64,000 nt of DNA, taken from NCBI RefSeq assembly GCF_001298105.1, contig NZ_LGJH01000156.1, forward strand, positions 87,357-151,356, in the 5' to 3' direction. Of this stretch, positions 56,365-64,000 are shown piece after piece. Source of the DNA: Novosphingobium sp. ST904 (GTDB lineage Bacteria > Pseudomonadota > Alphaproteobacteria > Sphingomonadales > Sphingomonadaceae). Made by a program: the position numbers and the translations under genes. The notes under the pieces were generated by a model. It worked only from the letters and a program-made list of their open reading frames with translations, was not told the origin of the DNA and did not search any database. Position 1 is the stretch's first letter, and each line of letters begins with the position of its first letter.

Positions 56365-56847
56365 ATGGTGCCATACGGTGGATTCTGGTGGCGGGTTCTC
56401 GCCTACTTCATCGATTATTTCATCGTGAACATAGGCATCGGGATTCTCGGCATGTTTACCGGCTTCGGGATCGGTTCGATCATGAGCGGGGGCGCGAACG
56501 CCGACATGGCCGCGGGGCTTTCCATGCTGCTGGGGGCCGGCCTCGGGCTCGTCTGTTCCTGGCTTTACTTCGCGGTTCTCGAAAGCTCGCCCTGGCAGGC
56601 GACTGTCGGCAAGCTGGCGGTGGGTGTGATCGTTACCGACATGCACGGAAACCGCATCAGCTTCCTGCGCGCGACGGGGCGCTATTTCGGCAAGATCCTG
56701 TCGGGGCTGCTCTTGGCGATCGGCTTTATCATGGTGGCCTTCACCGAGCGCAAGCAGGGTCTGCACGACGTGCTGGCAAGCACGCTCGTCTATCGGACCC
56801 GCGATCCGCACGAAGTCCGCCAGATCGAAAACAGCGTTTTCGCCTGA
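56365..56847 (+). CDS. RDD family membrane protein
   Basis: A 160-residue protein. It has the RDD-type start (GGFWWRVLAYFIDYFIVNIGIGI, where R-x-x-A-x-x-I-D is the motif), two further membrane segments, SSPWQATVGKLAVGVIVTD, RYFGKILSGLLLAIG and the final KQGLHDVLASTLVY. RDD proteins are small membrane proteins of mostly unknown role. The ATG at 56365 starts the motif. Confidence 0.9.
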   Translation: MVPYGGFWWRVLAYFIDYFIVNIGIGILGMFTGFGIGSIMSGGANADMAAGLSMLLGAGLGLVCSWLYFAVLESSPWQATVGKLAVGVIVTDMHGNRISFLRATGRYFGKILSGLLLAIGFIMVAFTERKQGLHDVLASTLVYRTRDPHEVRQIENSVFA

Positions 56848-56874
56848 ACGCTCGATCTGCCGCTGGGGAGGGCT

Positions 56875-59401
56875 CTACAACTCCCGTAGAGCCCTTGCGG
56901 GTTTCGCCCGCAGCAGCGGCAGCGAACCGGCCAGGGCAAAGCTCACGATCAGCACCAGTCCGGCGCCGAGCACGGCCAGGATGCGCGGCCAGTCCGGCAG
57001 CCACTCGAATTCGAAGAGCTTGACGATGACCGCCCAGGCCATGGCGCTTCCCGTGGCCAGCGCGATGACTGCCAGCACCCCGGCGATCAGTCCGTATTCG
57101 GTGATTTGCAGGAGCAGGAGCTGCCCCCGGCTCGCGCCGAGCACGCGCAGGATCACGTTGTCGTAAGTCCGGCTGGCGCGGGCGGCGGCGATGGCGCCAA
57201 GCAGCACGGCCAATCCCGCCAGCACGGCAACAGAAGCGGCGGCGAGAATGGCCAGCGTCATCTGGTCCAGCAGGTCGCGGGCATCGCGCAGCAGGGTTCC
57301 GGTCTCGATCACCGAACTGGAGGGAAAAGCGCGGACGAGCATGGGCAACAGGCCTGCCGTGGCCTTGCCGCGCGGAAGCTCGATGGTGGCGGCAAGGTTG
57401 TGCGGCGCATCGGCGATGGCATTGGGCGAAAACACGAGGACGAAGTTGAAGCCCAGCGTATCCCAGTCGATCCGGCGCAGTGCGGCGATCCGGGCAGAGC
57501 GCTCCACGCCGAGCAGGCCGACGGTCACATAGTCGCCGACTTTGAGGCCCACGGTCTGCGCGAATTTTTCATCGACGGAAACCAGCGGCTCGCCGCGGTG
57601 GATCTCGGGCCACCACTTGCCGGACGTGATGGTGCTGCCTTCGGGCACGCCGACCGAATATGTCAGGCCGCGCTCGCCCTTCAGTGCCCAGGCATCTTCG
57701 GGAATTTCCTTCAGGTCGGCCACGCGGGTCATGTGATCCCTGGGGCCATAGGCGAGGATGCGGCCGCGCAGGTTGGGAACCATGCGGACAACCGCTCCGG
57801 GGACCTGGGCCTTGACCGTGTCGCGAAATGCCCCGGCCTTGTCCTTCGGAACGTCGAGCACGAAGAAGTCCGGCGCCCGGGCGGGGACGGTCCTGCGGAT
57901 ATTGGCGTCGAGGCTGGTTTGGACGGCAGCGATCAGCACGAAAGCGGAGAGACCGAAGCCCAGCGCGGTGACGAGGGCGCCGGTCTGGGCTCCCGGGCGG
58001 TGCAGATTGGCGAGCCCCGCGCGCAGCATCGGGTCGCGAGGCCGGGGCAGGCGGGCCGCAAGAGTGCGGATGCCGGTGCCGATCAGTGCTAGCAGTCCCA
58101 GCAGGGCGGCTGCTCCGGCAAGGAACCCGAGCGTTACCAGCGGCTGCGCGGCATTGAGCAGCGCCAGCGCGACGATGGCGCAAAGGCCGAGGCATACCGG
58201 CAGCAGCCACGCCTTGGAATTGCCTGCAAGTGGAGAGACCCGCGCCCGCATGAGCGCCATCGCCGGAAAGCTGCGTGCCCGCGCAAGCGGCGGGGCAGCG
58301 AATACCAGCGCCACCAGCAGGCCATAGGCCATTGCCGTCAGCAATGCCGCGGGCGATACGGTGAAGCCGGTATCGACGGGCAGCAATGCGCCCAGTGCCT
58401 GTGCCAGCAGCGGCGTTACCAGAACGCCCGCGAGCAGCCCGGCAAGGCTCCCGGCCAGCGCGGCCGCGCCGACCTGAAGCACGTAGATTCTTGCGATGTC
58501 GCCGCTGGTCGCGCCCAGCACCTTGAGCGTCGCGATCGAGCTGCGACGGGCTTCGAGATAGGAGGATACACCGCCGCCGATCCCGATTCCCGCGATCGCC
58601 AGCGCTGCGAGGCCGACGAGCGCGAGGAACTGGCCCATCCGGCTGACGAAGCGCTGGGTGGATGGCGATGCGGCGTTACGGGTGCGGGTTTCGAAGGCAT
58701 CGTCTCCGAACTGCTTTGCCAGCGCATCGATCACGATTTCCGGGTCCCGCTGCGGATCGGCGAAGCGGACCCGTGTGGCGCTGCGGTACATCGCGCCTGC
58801 CGTGGTCAGCCCCGCGCGTTCGGGAAGATCGAGCGCGGAGATCGCCGAATCGCCCAGCGCGAAGCCTTCGGACAGCTTTTCGGGGTCGCTGGCGATGATG
58901 CCGCCGATCCGCTGGTCTACCCCGCCGAGCGATATCCTGTCGCCGTCCGCGCGCCGAGCCTTGCCGCGGTCCTTCGGAAAGCCAGACGCTGCCGCGGGGC
59001 GGCGCGCCGACCTTGCGACCGTCCTGAAGCTCCAGCCGGCCATAGAGCGGCCAGTTGGTGTCCACGGCCTTGAGCGCGACAGGTGCCGTCAATTCGCCCT
59101 TGCGGGCGATGGCCTGCAGGCGCAGCCCCGGCGAAACCTTGCCGTAGCGGGCAAGTGCCTTGATCTCCTCCTGGGACAGACTGCGCTGCCAGGTCCTGAG
59201 TTCGATGTCGCCGCCGAGAACTTCCCTGCCCCGCGTCGTCAATTCGCGGTCGATGGAGCCGGTCAGGGTGCCGATGGCGGCGATCGCGCCGACGCCGAGG
59301 AACAGGCAGACCAGCAGAAGCCGCAGGCCCCTGAAGCGAGCGGAAAGATCGCGACGGGCGAGTGTCCATGCCGTTCGCCACGGCAGCGCGCGGTCAGGCA
59401 A
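56875..59401 (-). CDS. ABC transporter permease, FtsX-like (YbbP type), frameshifted in this sequence
   Basis: A large permease of about 842 residues read through changing frames. The N-terminal frame from a TTG at 59401 (overlapping the ATPase stop in TTGCCTGA) gives TLARRDLSARFRGLRLLLVCLFLGVGAIAAIGTLTGS and the first periplasmic domain to about 58990. Two one-base losses near 58925-58995 put the rest in another frame down to 56875. That part has two blocks of FtsX-type membrane segments (EARRSSIATLKVLGATSGDIARIYVLQ and YDNVILRVLGASRGQLLLLQITEYG). With the upstream ATPase it matches the YbbAP exporter, which sits beside TesA in E. coli. Confidence 0.85.
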
Positions 59402-60131
59402 GGATGGAATCCGTGCCGCGGGCTGCAAGCGTGTCTCTCGCGATCCTGCCGTCAGCCAGTGCCACCACCCGTTCGCAATGTCCGGCAAGGCCTTCGTCAT
59501 GCGTGATGATGAGCAGGGTCGCTCCCGTCTCGGCGCGGCGGGCGAAGAGCAGGTCGATGATCGTGGCGCCGGTCGCCGCGTCGAGATTGCCGGTTGGTTC
59601 GTCCGCGAAGACCAGCGAAGGGCGGGGCGCCAGGGCGCGGGCAATGGCGACACGCTGTTGCTCGCCGCCGGAAAGCTGGGCCGGGTAGTGCGAAAGACGG
59701 TGGCCGAGGCCGACCGCGACGAGTTCCGCCTCGGCTCGCTCGCGCGGATGGTCCAGCCCGGCAAGTTCGAGGGGAGTCGCCACGTTTTCGAGCGCGGTCA
59801 TGGTGGGGAGAAGGTGGAAGGCCTGGAGCACGACGCCGATCCGCCCCCGCCTGGCGCGGGCCAGCGCGTCCTCGTCCATCGCCGCGAAATCCTGTCCGGC
59901 GATGCTCAGCGAACCGGAACTCGCCCGCTCCAGACCGGACAGCACCGCCATCAGCGAAGACTTGCCGGAACCCGAAGGCCCCAGCAGCGCCAGTGTCTGT
60001 CCTTGCGGGACGACGAGGTCGATGCCCTTGAGGATTTCGACCGCGCTTTCGCCGCTGCCGAGGGTGAGGCGCAGGTCCTGCGCACGAATTGAAGGGGCGG
60101 GGGGCTGGGAAGGATCGCTCACTTGCACCAT
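59394..60131 (-). CDS. ABC transporter ATP-binding protein (YbbA/LolD type)
   Basis: A 245-residue ABC ATPase. Walker A GPSGSGKS is at 51-58, the Q-loop VVLQAFHLLP near 100, the signature LSGGEQQ at 153-159 and Walker B VFADEPTG from 174. IITHDEGLA gives the switch histidine. It pairs with the FtsX-like permease, whose start overlaps its stop. An in-frame TTG at 60158 would add nine residues. The divergent esterase starts only 37 bp away, so its promoter must lie in or near this gene's start. Confidence 0.9.
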   Translation of the reverse strand: MVQVSDPSQPPAPSIRAQDLRLTLGSGESAVEILKGIDLVVPQGQTLALLGPSGSGKSSLMAVLSGLERASSGSLSIAGQDFAAMDEDALARARRGRIGVVLQAFHLLPTMTALENVATPLELAGLDHPRERAEAELVAVGLGHRLSHYPAQLSGGEQQRVAIARALAPRPSLVFADEPTGNLDAATGATIIDLLFARRAETGATLLIITHDEGLAGHCERVVALADGRIARDTLAARGTDSILA

Positions 60132-60168
60132 ATGGGTGGGCAAAGCCCCGTAGTTCAAGGAGAAAGCC

Positions 60169-60900
60169 TTGCGCGCTCACGCGAAAGTCCTGCTCGTCCC
60201 GTCGCTTCTGCTGCCGTTCCTGCTCAGCGCCTGCGACAAGGCGGCGCCTCCCGTGCCCGAGCAGACACGGAGCGCGGTCGATACGCCGCCCTCGATTCCC
60301 GTGATGGGACCGGAGCGACCGATCCTCGCCTTCGGCGATTCACTGCTGGCGGGTTATGGCCTGGATGACGGCGAAAGCTACCCGGACCGGCTCGAACAGG
60401 CCCTTCGCGCACGGGGCGTGAACGCGAAGATCGCCAATGCGGGGGTTTCGGGAGACACGACGGCGGCCGGGCTGGAACGGCTCGATTTCACGCTGAAGAG
60501 CCAGTCTCCCAAACCGGAACTCGCGATCGTCAGCCTTGGCGGCAACGACATGCTGCGTTCGCTTCCTCCGGCAGAGACGCGCAGGAACCTCGAAGAAATC
60601 CTCAAGCGGTTGAAGGGGGACGGCATCCGCATCGTTCTGCTCGGGATGATGGCCGCACCGAACCTGGGCAAGGACTATGCGGCGAACTTCAATCCGATCT
60701 ATCCGCAACTCGCACAGAAGTATGGCGCGGTTCTGGTGCCGTTCTTCCTTCAGCCGGTGATCGACAAGCCGGACCTCATGCAGAAGGACCATGTCCACCC
60801 GACCGCGATCGGCATCGATGCCATCGTCACCGCCACGGTGGACGACGTGGCGGACGCGCTTCCGAAGACTGCGGAGGCAAGTGCCGACCCCAGGTCGTAA
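60169..60900 (+). CDS. TesA-like GDSL arylesterase/lysophospholipase lipoprotein
   Basis: A 243-residue protein starting at a TTG with AAGGAG six bases upstream. A lipobox LLSAC (C22) is followed by a GDSL core: S58 in ILAFGDSLLAGYG, GGND at 124-127 and the D207/H210 pair in KDHVHP. This is TesA/SGNH hydrolase; it may cleave lysophospholipids or thioesters at the inner or outer membrane. The stop TAA lies inside the left arm of repeat element B, so the last three residues come from the element. Confidence 0.9.
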   Translation: MRAHAKVLLVPSLLLPFLLSACDKAAPPVPEQTRSAVDTPPSIPVMGPERPILAFGDSLLAGYGLDDGESYPDRLEQALRARGVNAKIANAGVSGDTTAAGLERLDFTLKSQSPKPELAIVSLGGNDMLRSLPPAETRRNLEEILKRLKGDGIRIVLLGMMAAPNLGKDYAANFNPIYPQLAQKYGAVLVPFFLQPVIDKPDLMQKDHVHPTAIGIDAIVTATVDDVADALPKTAEASADPRS

Positions 60901-61131
60901 ACTCATAAACGGCACCATCGAGGCGCCCAAATGGCGAACGGCTTCGGCCCGAGATGGAAGCCATTTGGGCGTCCCTTCGGGATTTACCTTGCGGTGAACT
61001 ACGTTTGAGGCAAAATGGCCCAGCGCTGCGTCAGGAAGGCTTGAAATATCGACATATTCCATCGCCTTCCCTTCTTGCGCTGAGCCATTTTGCCTAAAAC
61101 CTCGATGGTGTCGTTTATGAGTTTACGACCT
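60892..61131. repeat. Nested palindromic element B
   Basis: A 240-bp element. Outer arms 60892-60923 and 61100-61131 form a 32-bp inverted repeat with one mismatch. Inside are a 12-bp hairpin (60924-60935 / 60960-60971, CGCCCAAATGGC and its complement) and a second stem-loop (61008-61026 / 61077-61095, 18 of 19 matching). The second loop contains GAAATATCGACATATTCC, again followed by a run that ends CCTTCTTG as in element A. Its ends lie inside the tesA-like gene and recF. Confidence 0.88.
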
Positions 61132-62231
61132 AGTCCAGTCGGTGCACAACCCGAACTGACTTCCCACACGGCGGCCTCCCGGGCGATGGCGTCAAAGGGG
61201 GCGAGTTCCGTGCCTGTCAGCCAGACTTGGGCCGAACCGGCGCGAAGACGGTCGAACAGAGCTTCGCGGCGAAGCGGGTCGAGATGGGCGGCAACTTCAT
61301 CGAGCAGGAGCAGGCGAGGGCGTTGCTCCACACCGCTTTCCAGTAGCTGCGAATGAGCCAGCGTGATCGCGATCAGCATGGCTTTCTGCTCGCCGGTGGA
61401 GCATTCGGCGGCAGGCTGGCCTTTTCCTGCCATGGTTACGAGCATTTCGTCGCGGTGAGGGCCGGTCAAGGTGCGCTGGGCCGCGCGTTCGCGGGGGCGC
61501 CCATCGCGCAAGGCGCGGGCAAGGACTTCGGCGTCGATCGGCCCGCCGGGCTGATAGGCGAGGGAAGGCCGCGCGAACGGCGATTCCGGCAGGGAAACCA
61601 GGGTTTCCTCAAGCCTTTGCACCAGTTCCGCGCGCGCTGCGGCAACCATTGCACCGGCTTCGGCCAGTTGCGTCTCGATTGCATCGAGCCAGCGCGGGTC
61701 GGGCGCGAGGTCGTCCGAGAGCAGGCGATTGCGTTCGCGCAGGGCATTGTCCAGCCGAGTGGCATGGCCGGCGTGATCCGGCCGGACCGCCAGGACCAGA
61801 CGGTCGAGGAAGCGCCTGCGCGCGCCGGCCCCTTCCACGAAGATGCGGTCCATTGCGGGGGTCAGCCAGCCGATCGACAGCCATTCGGCAAGGCGCACCG
61901 CCGGAGCCTCGGCGCCGTTGATCTGCACGACCCTGCGGCCGGGACGTTCGGCCATGATGCCGGTTCCCAGTTGCACGGGTTCCTCCTCGGCCCCCGCGCC
62001 GGGCGTTGCCAGAGCGGCGCTTACCGCGAAGCCGCCGTCGAAGTCCTGCCCGGGCATGTCCGCCAGGCTCGCCCGCCTGAGTCCGCGTCCGGGCGAGAGC
62101 AGGGAGATGGCCTCCAGCACGTTGGTCTTGCCCGCGCCGTTTTCTCCCACGAGGAGGTTGAACTGCGCCGTGCCTTCCACCGCGGTCTCGCGGTGGTTGC
62201 GGAAACGGGACAGGAGGATGCGGTCGAGCAT
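60999..62231 (-). CDS. recF: DNA replication and repair protein RecF, with foreign C-terminal tail
   Basis: A 410-residue SMC-like ATPase. Walker A GENGAGKT is at 29-36, the ABC signature is CSTGEQKAMLI, and Walker B (LLLLDEVAAHLD) lies near residue 325. It acts with RecO and RecR in gap repair. Typical RecF is about 360 residues. Here homology ends around WEVSSG and roughly the last 43 residues (starting RKLINDTIEV) are read out of repeat element B, which therefore supplies the stop codon. The tail is Lys/Arg/Trp-rich and unlike RecF. It is convergent with the tesA-like gene. Confidence 0.93.
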   Translation of the reverse strand: MLDRILLSRFRNHRETAVEGTAQFNLLVGENGAGKTNVLEAISLLSPGRGLRRASLADMPGQDFDGGFAVSAALATPGAGAEEEPVQLGTGIMAERPGRRVVQINGAEAPAVRLAEWLSIGWLTPAMDRIFVEGAGARRRFLDRLVLAVRPDHAGHATRLDNALRERNRLLSDDLAPDPRWLDAIETQLAEAGAMVAAARAELVQRLEETLVSLPESPFARPSLAYQPGGPIDAEVLARALRDGRPRERAAQRTLTGPHRDEMLVTMAGKGQPAAECSTGEQKAMLIAITLAHSQLLESGVEQRPRLLLLDEVAAHLDPLRREALFDRLRAGSAQVWLTGTELAPFDAIAREAAVWEVSSGCAPTGLGRKLINDTIEVLGKMAQRKKGRRWNMSIFQAFLTQRWAILPQT

Positions 62232-62284
62232 GGTCGCGCCGGACCTACCGGGGCGGGCCGGTCATGCCAAGCGGAAGGCGCGCT

Positions 62285-63124
62285 TTATTCGGGGGTTGCC
62301 GCGGTCTTGCGGGTCTTGGCGAAGGGCGAGAAGTCCACGTTGCTGTCGAACACGTCCACGCCTTCCCGCTTTTTGAGCCAGCCGACGACCACGTAGGTCA
62401 CGGGGGTCAGCACGACTTCCCAGCCCGTCTTGATGAGCCACTGGGTCAGCGCCAGCAGAGCGATGGAATGAGGGGTGAATCCGGCCACGCCAAGGAAGGC
62501 GAGCGGATAGAACAGCGCGCTGTCCACACCTTCGCCGAACACCGTCGATCCGATGGTGCGGGTCCACAAGTGCTTGCCCTGGGTCATGACCTTCATGCGC
62601 GCCAGCACGAAGGAGTTGACGAATTCCCCCGCCCAGAATGCGCAGACCGAGGCGAAGACGATACGCGGGGTCTGGCCGAAGATCGAATAGTAGGCCGCCT
62701 GATTGGGCGCGGTCACCTCCTTGCCGGCGACCGTATAGGTCGCCGAGGCGAGCGCCCATTCGGCGTTGGCGGGTATTTCCACAACGACCACGCTCATCAG
62801 CACCATGAACAGCAGTGCGAAGAAGCCCACCCAGATGCAGCGGCGGGCGTTGGCATAGCCGTAAACCTCGGTGAGCACATCGCCGATGATGTAGGAAACC
62901 GGGAAGAACAGCACACCGGCGCCGAATGTGACCGGCCCGATGAAGGGGAACGAGACTTCGGCCTGCTTGGCGGCGCCGATCAGGTTGGAGAGCAGCAGGA
63001 TCACCACGAAGGCGACCAGCATATAGTCGAAATATCGGAAGTGGCGCCGGGCGCCGGCCATGCCGTCGATACGGGAAAGGCCTGAGCCCGAAATGCCGGG
63101 GCTTGAAGGGTCTGCTTCGCTCAT
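62285..63124 (-). CDS. Queuosine precursor transporter (YhhQ family), long form
   Basis: A 279-residue homologue of the transporter at 24842. The core (FRYFDYMLVAFVVILLLSNLIGAAK, ILGDVLTEVYG-like IIGDVLTEVYGYANAR, LARMKVMTQGKHLWTRTIGST) matches COG1738 better than the first copy. An extra hydrophilic loop with VVVVEIPANAEW and APNQAAYYSIFG follows the third helix. It probably imports preQ0, preQ1 or queuine. The ATG at 63124 is chosen because the residues upstream of it are unlike other members. Confidence 0.9.
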   Translation of the reverse strand: MSEADPSSPGISGSGLSRIDGMAGARRHFRYFDYMLVAFVVILLLSNLIGAAKQAEVSFPFIGPVTFGAGVLFFPVSYIIGDVLTEVYGYANARRCIWVGFFALLFMVLMSVVVVEIPANAEWALASATYTVAGKEVTAPNQAAYYSIFGQTPRIVFASVCAFWAGEFVNSFVLARMKVMTQGKHLWTRTIGSTVFGEGVDSALFYPLAFLGVAGFTPHSIALLALTQWLIKTGWEVVLTPVTYVVVGWLKKREGVDVFDSNVDFSPFAKTRKTAATPE

Positions 63125-63222
63125 CGGCTGTGCGTAACCTGCCACTGCAACGTCGCAAAGCACAACTTGCGCCGTCCATGCGGTTTGCGCTGGCGGCGAA
63201 CCGCGCTATGGGGACCCGGCGC

Positions 63223-63299
63223 GCGCCCGTAGCTCAGCTGGATAGAGCACGAGCCTTCTAAGCTTGGGGTCGCAGGTTCGAACCCTGCCGGGCGCGCCA
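63223..63299 (+). tRNA. tRNA-Arg (anticodon TCT)
   Basis: A 77-nt tRNA with CCA encoded. The acceptor GCGCCCG pairs with CGGGCGC, the anticodon loop CTTCTAA gives TCT, and the T-loop is TTCGAAC. A TTGCGC / TATGGG pair (63185-63190 / 63207-63212) just upstream may be its promoter. Confidence 0.95.
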
Positions 63300-63361
63300 A
63301 TTCTCGCGAAAATAGTCATTCGGCGCCGCGTGAGGCGCGCTGCTGGGCCGGCGATCCGTAG

Positions 63362-63442
63362 TCAGAGATGGCCGGTGCAATAGGCCAGCAGCAGAATGAT
63401 CGGAATGGGCACGCCTATCAGCCACAAAAGTCCGGAACGCAT
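63362..63442 (-). CDS. Small hydrophobic protein (26 aa)
   Basis: An ORF of 26 residues, MRSGLLWLIGVPIPII followed by a leucine-rich end, preceded by AAAGGA six bases upstream of the ATG. It is one hydrophobic helix, with the Pro pair in its middle typical of a family of tiny membrane proteins seen in many proteobacteria. Function unknown. It lies between tRNA-Arg and the divergent symporter-like gene. Confidence 0.6.
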   Translation of the reverse strand: MRSGLLWLIGVPIPIILLLAYCTGHL

Positions 63443-63557
63443 GGTAGATCCTTTCCCGAGTTGTTGAGGAGATCAACCCGCCGCCGCGCGACTTGTTCCT
63501 CGCAATGAGGCGCTTCGGGGGCTTTTGCCGGGCGCGGCAAGGCTTTAGAGAAGCGGG

Positions 63558-64000
63558 ATGAATCGCCTGCTTTCGCGCCTGAACATCGACCCTTATCTTC
63601 TGCTGCTGGTCTCGACGGTGGGGCTGGCCTCGGTGCTTCCGGCACGCGGGGTCTGGGCGGATGTGGCGGGCGGGATGGCCGATGCGGGGATCGCGCTGCT
63701 GTTCTTCCTGCACGGCGCCAAGCTCTCGCGCGAGGCTATCCTCGACGGGGCGCGGGCGTGGAAGCTGCACCTGACGGTGGCCTGCCTGATTTTCGTGCTG
63801 TTCCCGCTGATCGGCCTTGGCGTGAGTGCCATTCCGGGCCTCGAACCCTCGCTGGCAACCGGGGTGCTGTTCCTGACCCTGCTGCCCTCGACGGTGCAGA
63901 GTTCGATCGCCTTCACCGCGATTGCGGGCGGCAACGTGGCGGCGGCGGTGTGCAGCGCCTCGTTCTCGAACCTTGCAGGCATTTTCCTGACCCCGGTGCT
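63558..64000 (+). CDS. Bile acid:sodium symporter-like protein (YfeH type), 3' end beyond window
   Basis: An open frame of about 147 residues from the ATG at 63558 to the right edge. NRLLSRLNIDPYLLLLVSTVGLA and LFFLHGAKLSREAI are the first helices. LFLTLLPSTVQSSIAFTAIAGGN is the SBF-like signature of the YfeH/SBF_like group, followed by the ASFSNLAGIFLTPV block. These are multi-span carriers, assigned to solutes or metabolites that are mostly not identified. About half the gene is missing. Confidence 0.85.
   Translation, partial: MNRLLSRLNIDPYLLLLVSTVGLASVLPARGVWADVAGGMADAGIALLFFLHGAKLSREAILDGARAWKLHLTVACLIFVLFPLIGLGVSAIPGLEPSLATGVLFLTLLPSTVQSSIAFTAIAGGNVAAAVCSASFSNLAGIFLTPV

Overview
The window is high-GC, densely packed bacterial chromosome. 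Gene content and layout point to an alphaproteobacterium of the Sphingomonadaceae, most likely Novosphingobium or a close relative: a zinc-ribbon gene divergent from ftsEX, adjacent hisC and prephenate dehydrogenase, metX-metW, hflKC-degP, PilZ and DUF2171 proteins, and a PQQ/cytochrome c dehydrogenase. The genus is an inference; no rRNA marker is present.

Layout. 0-7 kb: HerA-type ATPase (cut by the left edge), a MobA-like nucleotidyltransferase, tRNA-Leu(GAG), a zinc-ribbon membrane protein, ftsE-ftsX and a YdcF-PlsC pair. 7-15 kb: transglutaminase, prephenate dehydrogenase with hisC, the metX-GNAT-metW operon, two VOC proteins, a GST and a complex I NDUFA9-type protein. 15-24 kb: tRNA-Leu(CAG), a PQQ/cytochrome c lipoprotein, two DUF2171 proteins, nrdB, a nuclease, a PilZ protein and a type B esterase. 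23-34 kb: nupC divergent from a queuosine-precursor transporter, argB, a yggT-folD-marC operon, and degP-hflC-hflK. 34-39 kb: mrp, a molybdenum hydroxylase large subunit, hemH, a winged-helix regulator and a second PilZ protein. 39-45.6 kb: an accessory segment with a small zinc-ribbon ORF, an acyltransferase and two sulfatases, ending near tRNA-Thr(TGT). 45.6-64 kb: DUF885 peptidase, DUF429-like protein, rarA, glycosyltransferase, two repeat-rich secreted proteins, an outer-membrane protein, typA, an RDD protein, an ABC exporter divergent from a tesA-like esterase, recF, a second queuosine-precursor transporter, tRNA-Arg(TCT) and a bile-acid-symporter-type protein cut by the right edge.

Most genes are housekeeping: amino-acid and one-carbon metabolism, envelope and division, protein quality control, cofactor handling and DNA repair. 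Tight operons with 4-base stop/start overlaps are common. Nine genes are broken by about eleven single-base indels but are otherwise full length and well conserved, so sequencing error is likelier than decay.

The strongest unexplained signal is a pair of nested-palindrome elements, at 45161-45330 and 60892-61131. Each lies between convergent genes, and they share a core of about 36 bp. The second one supplies the stop codon of the tesA-like gene and a foreign C-terminal tail on RecF. A second candidate is a good intrinsic terminator at 56166-56197 with no gene ahead of it, which may mark an unannotated RNA.
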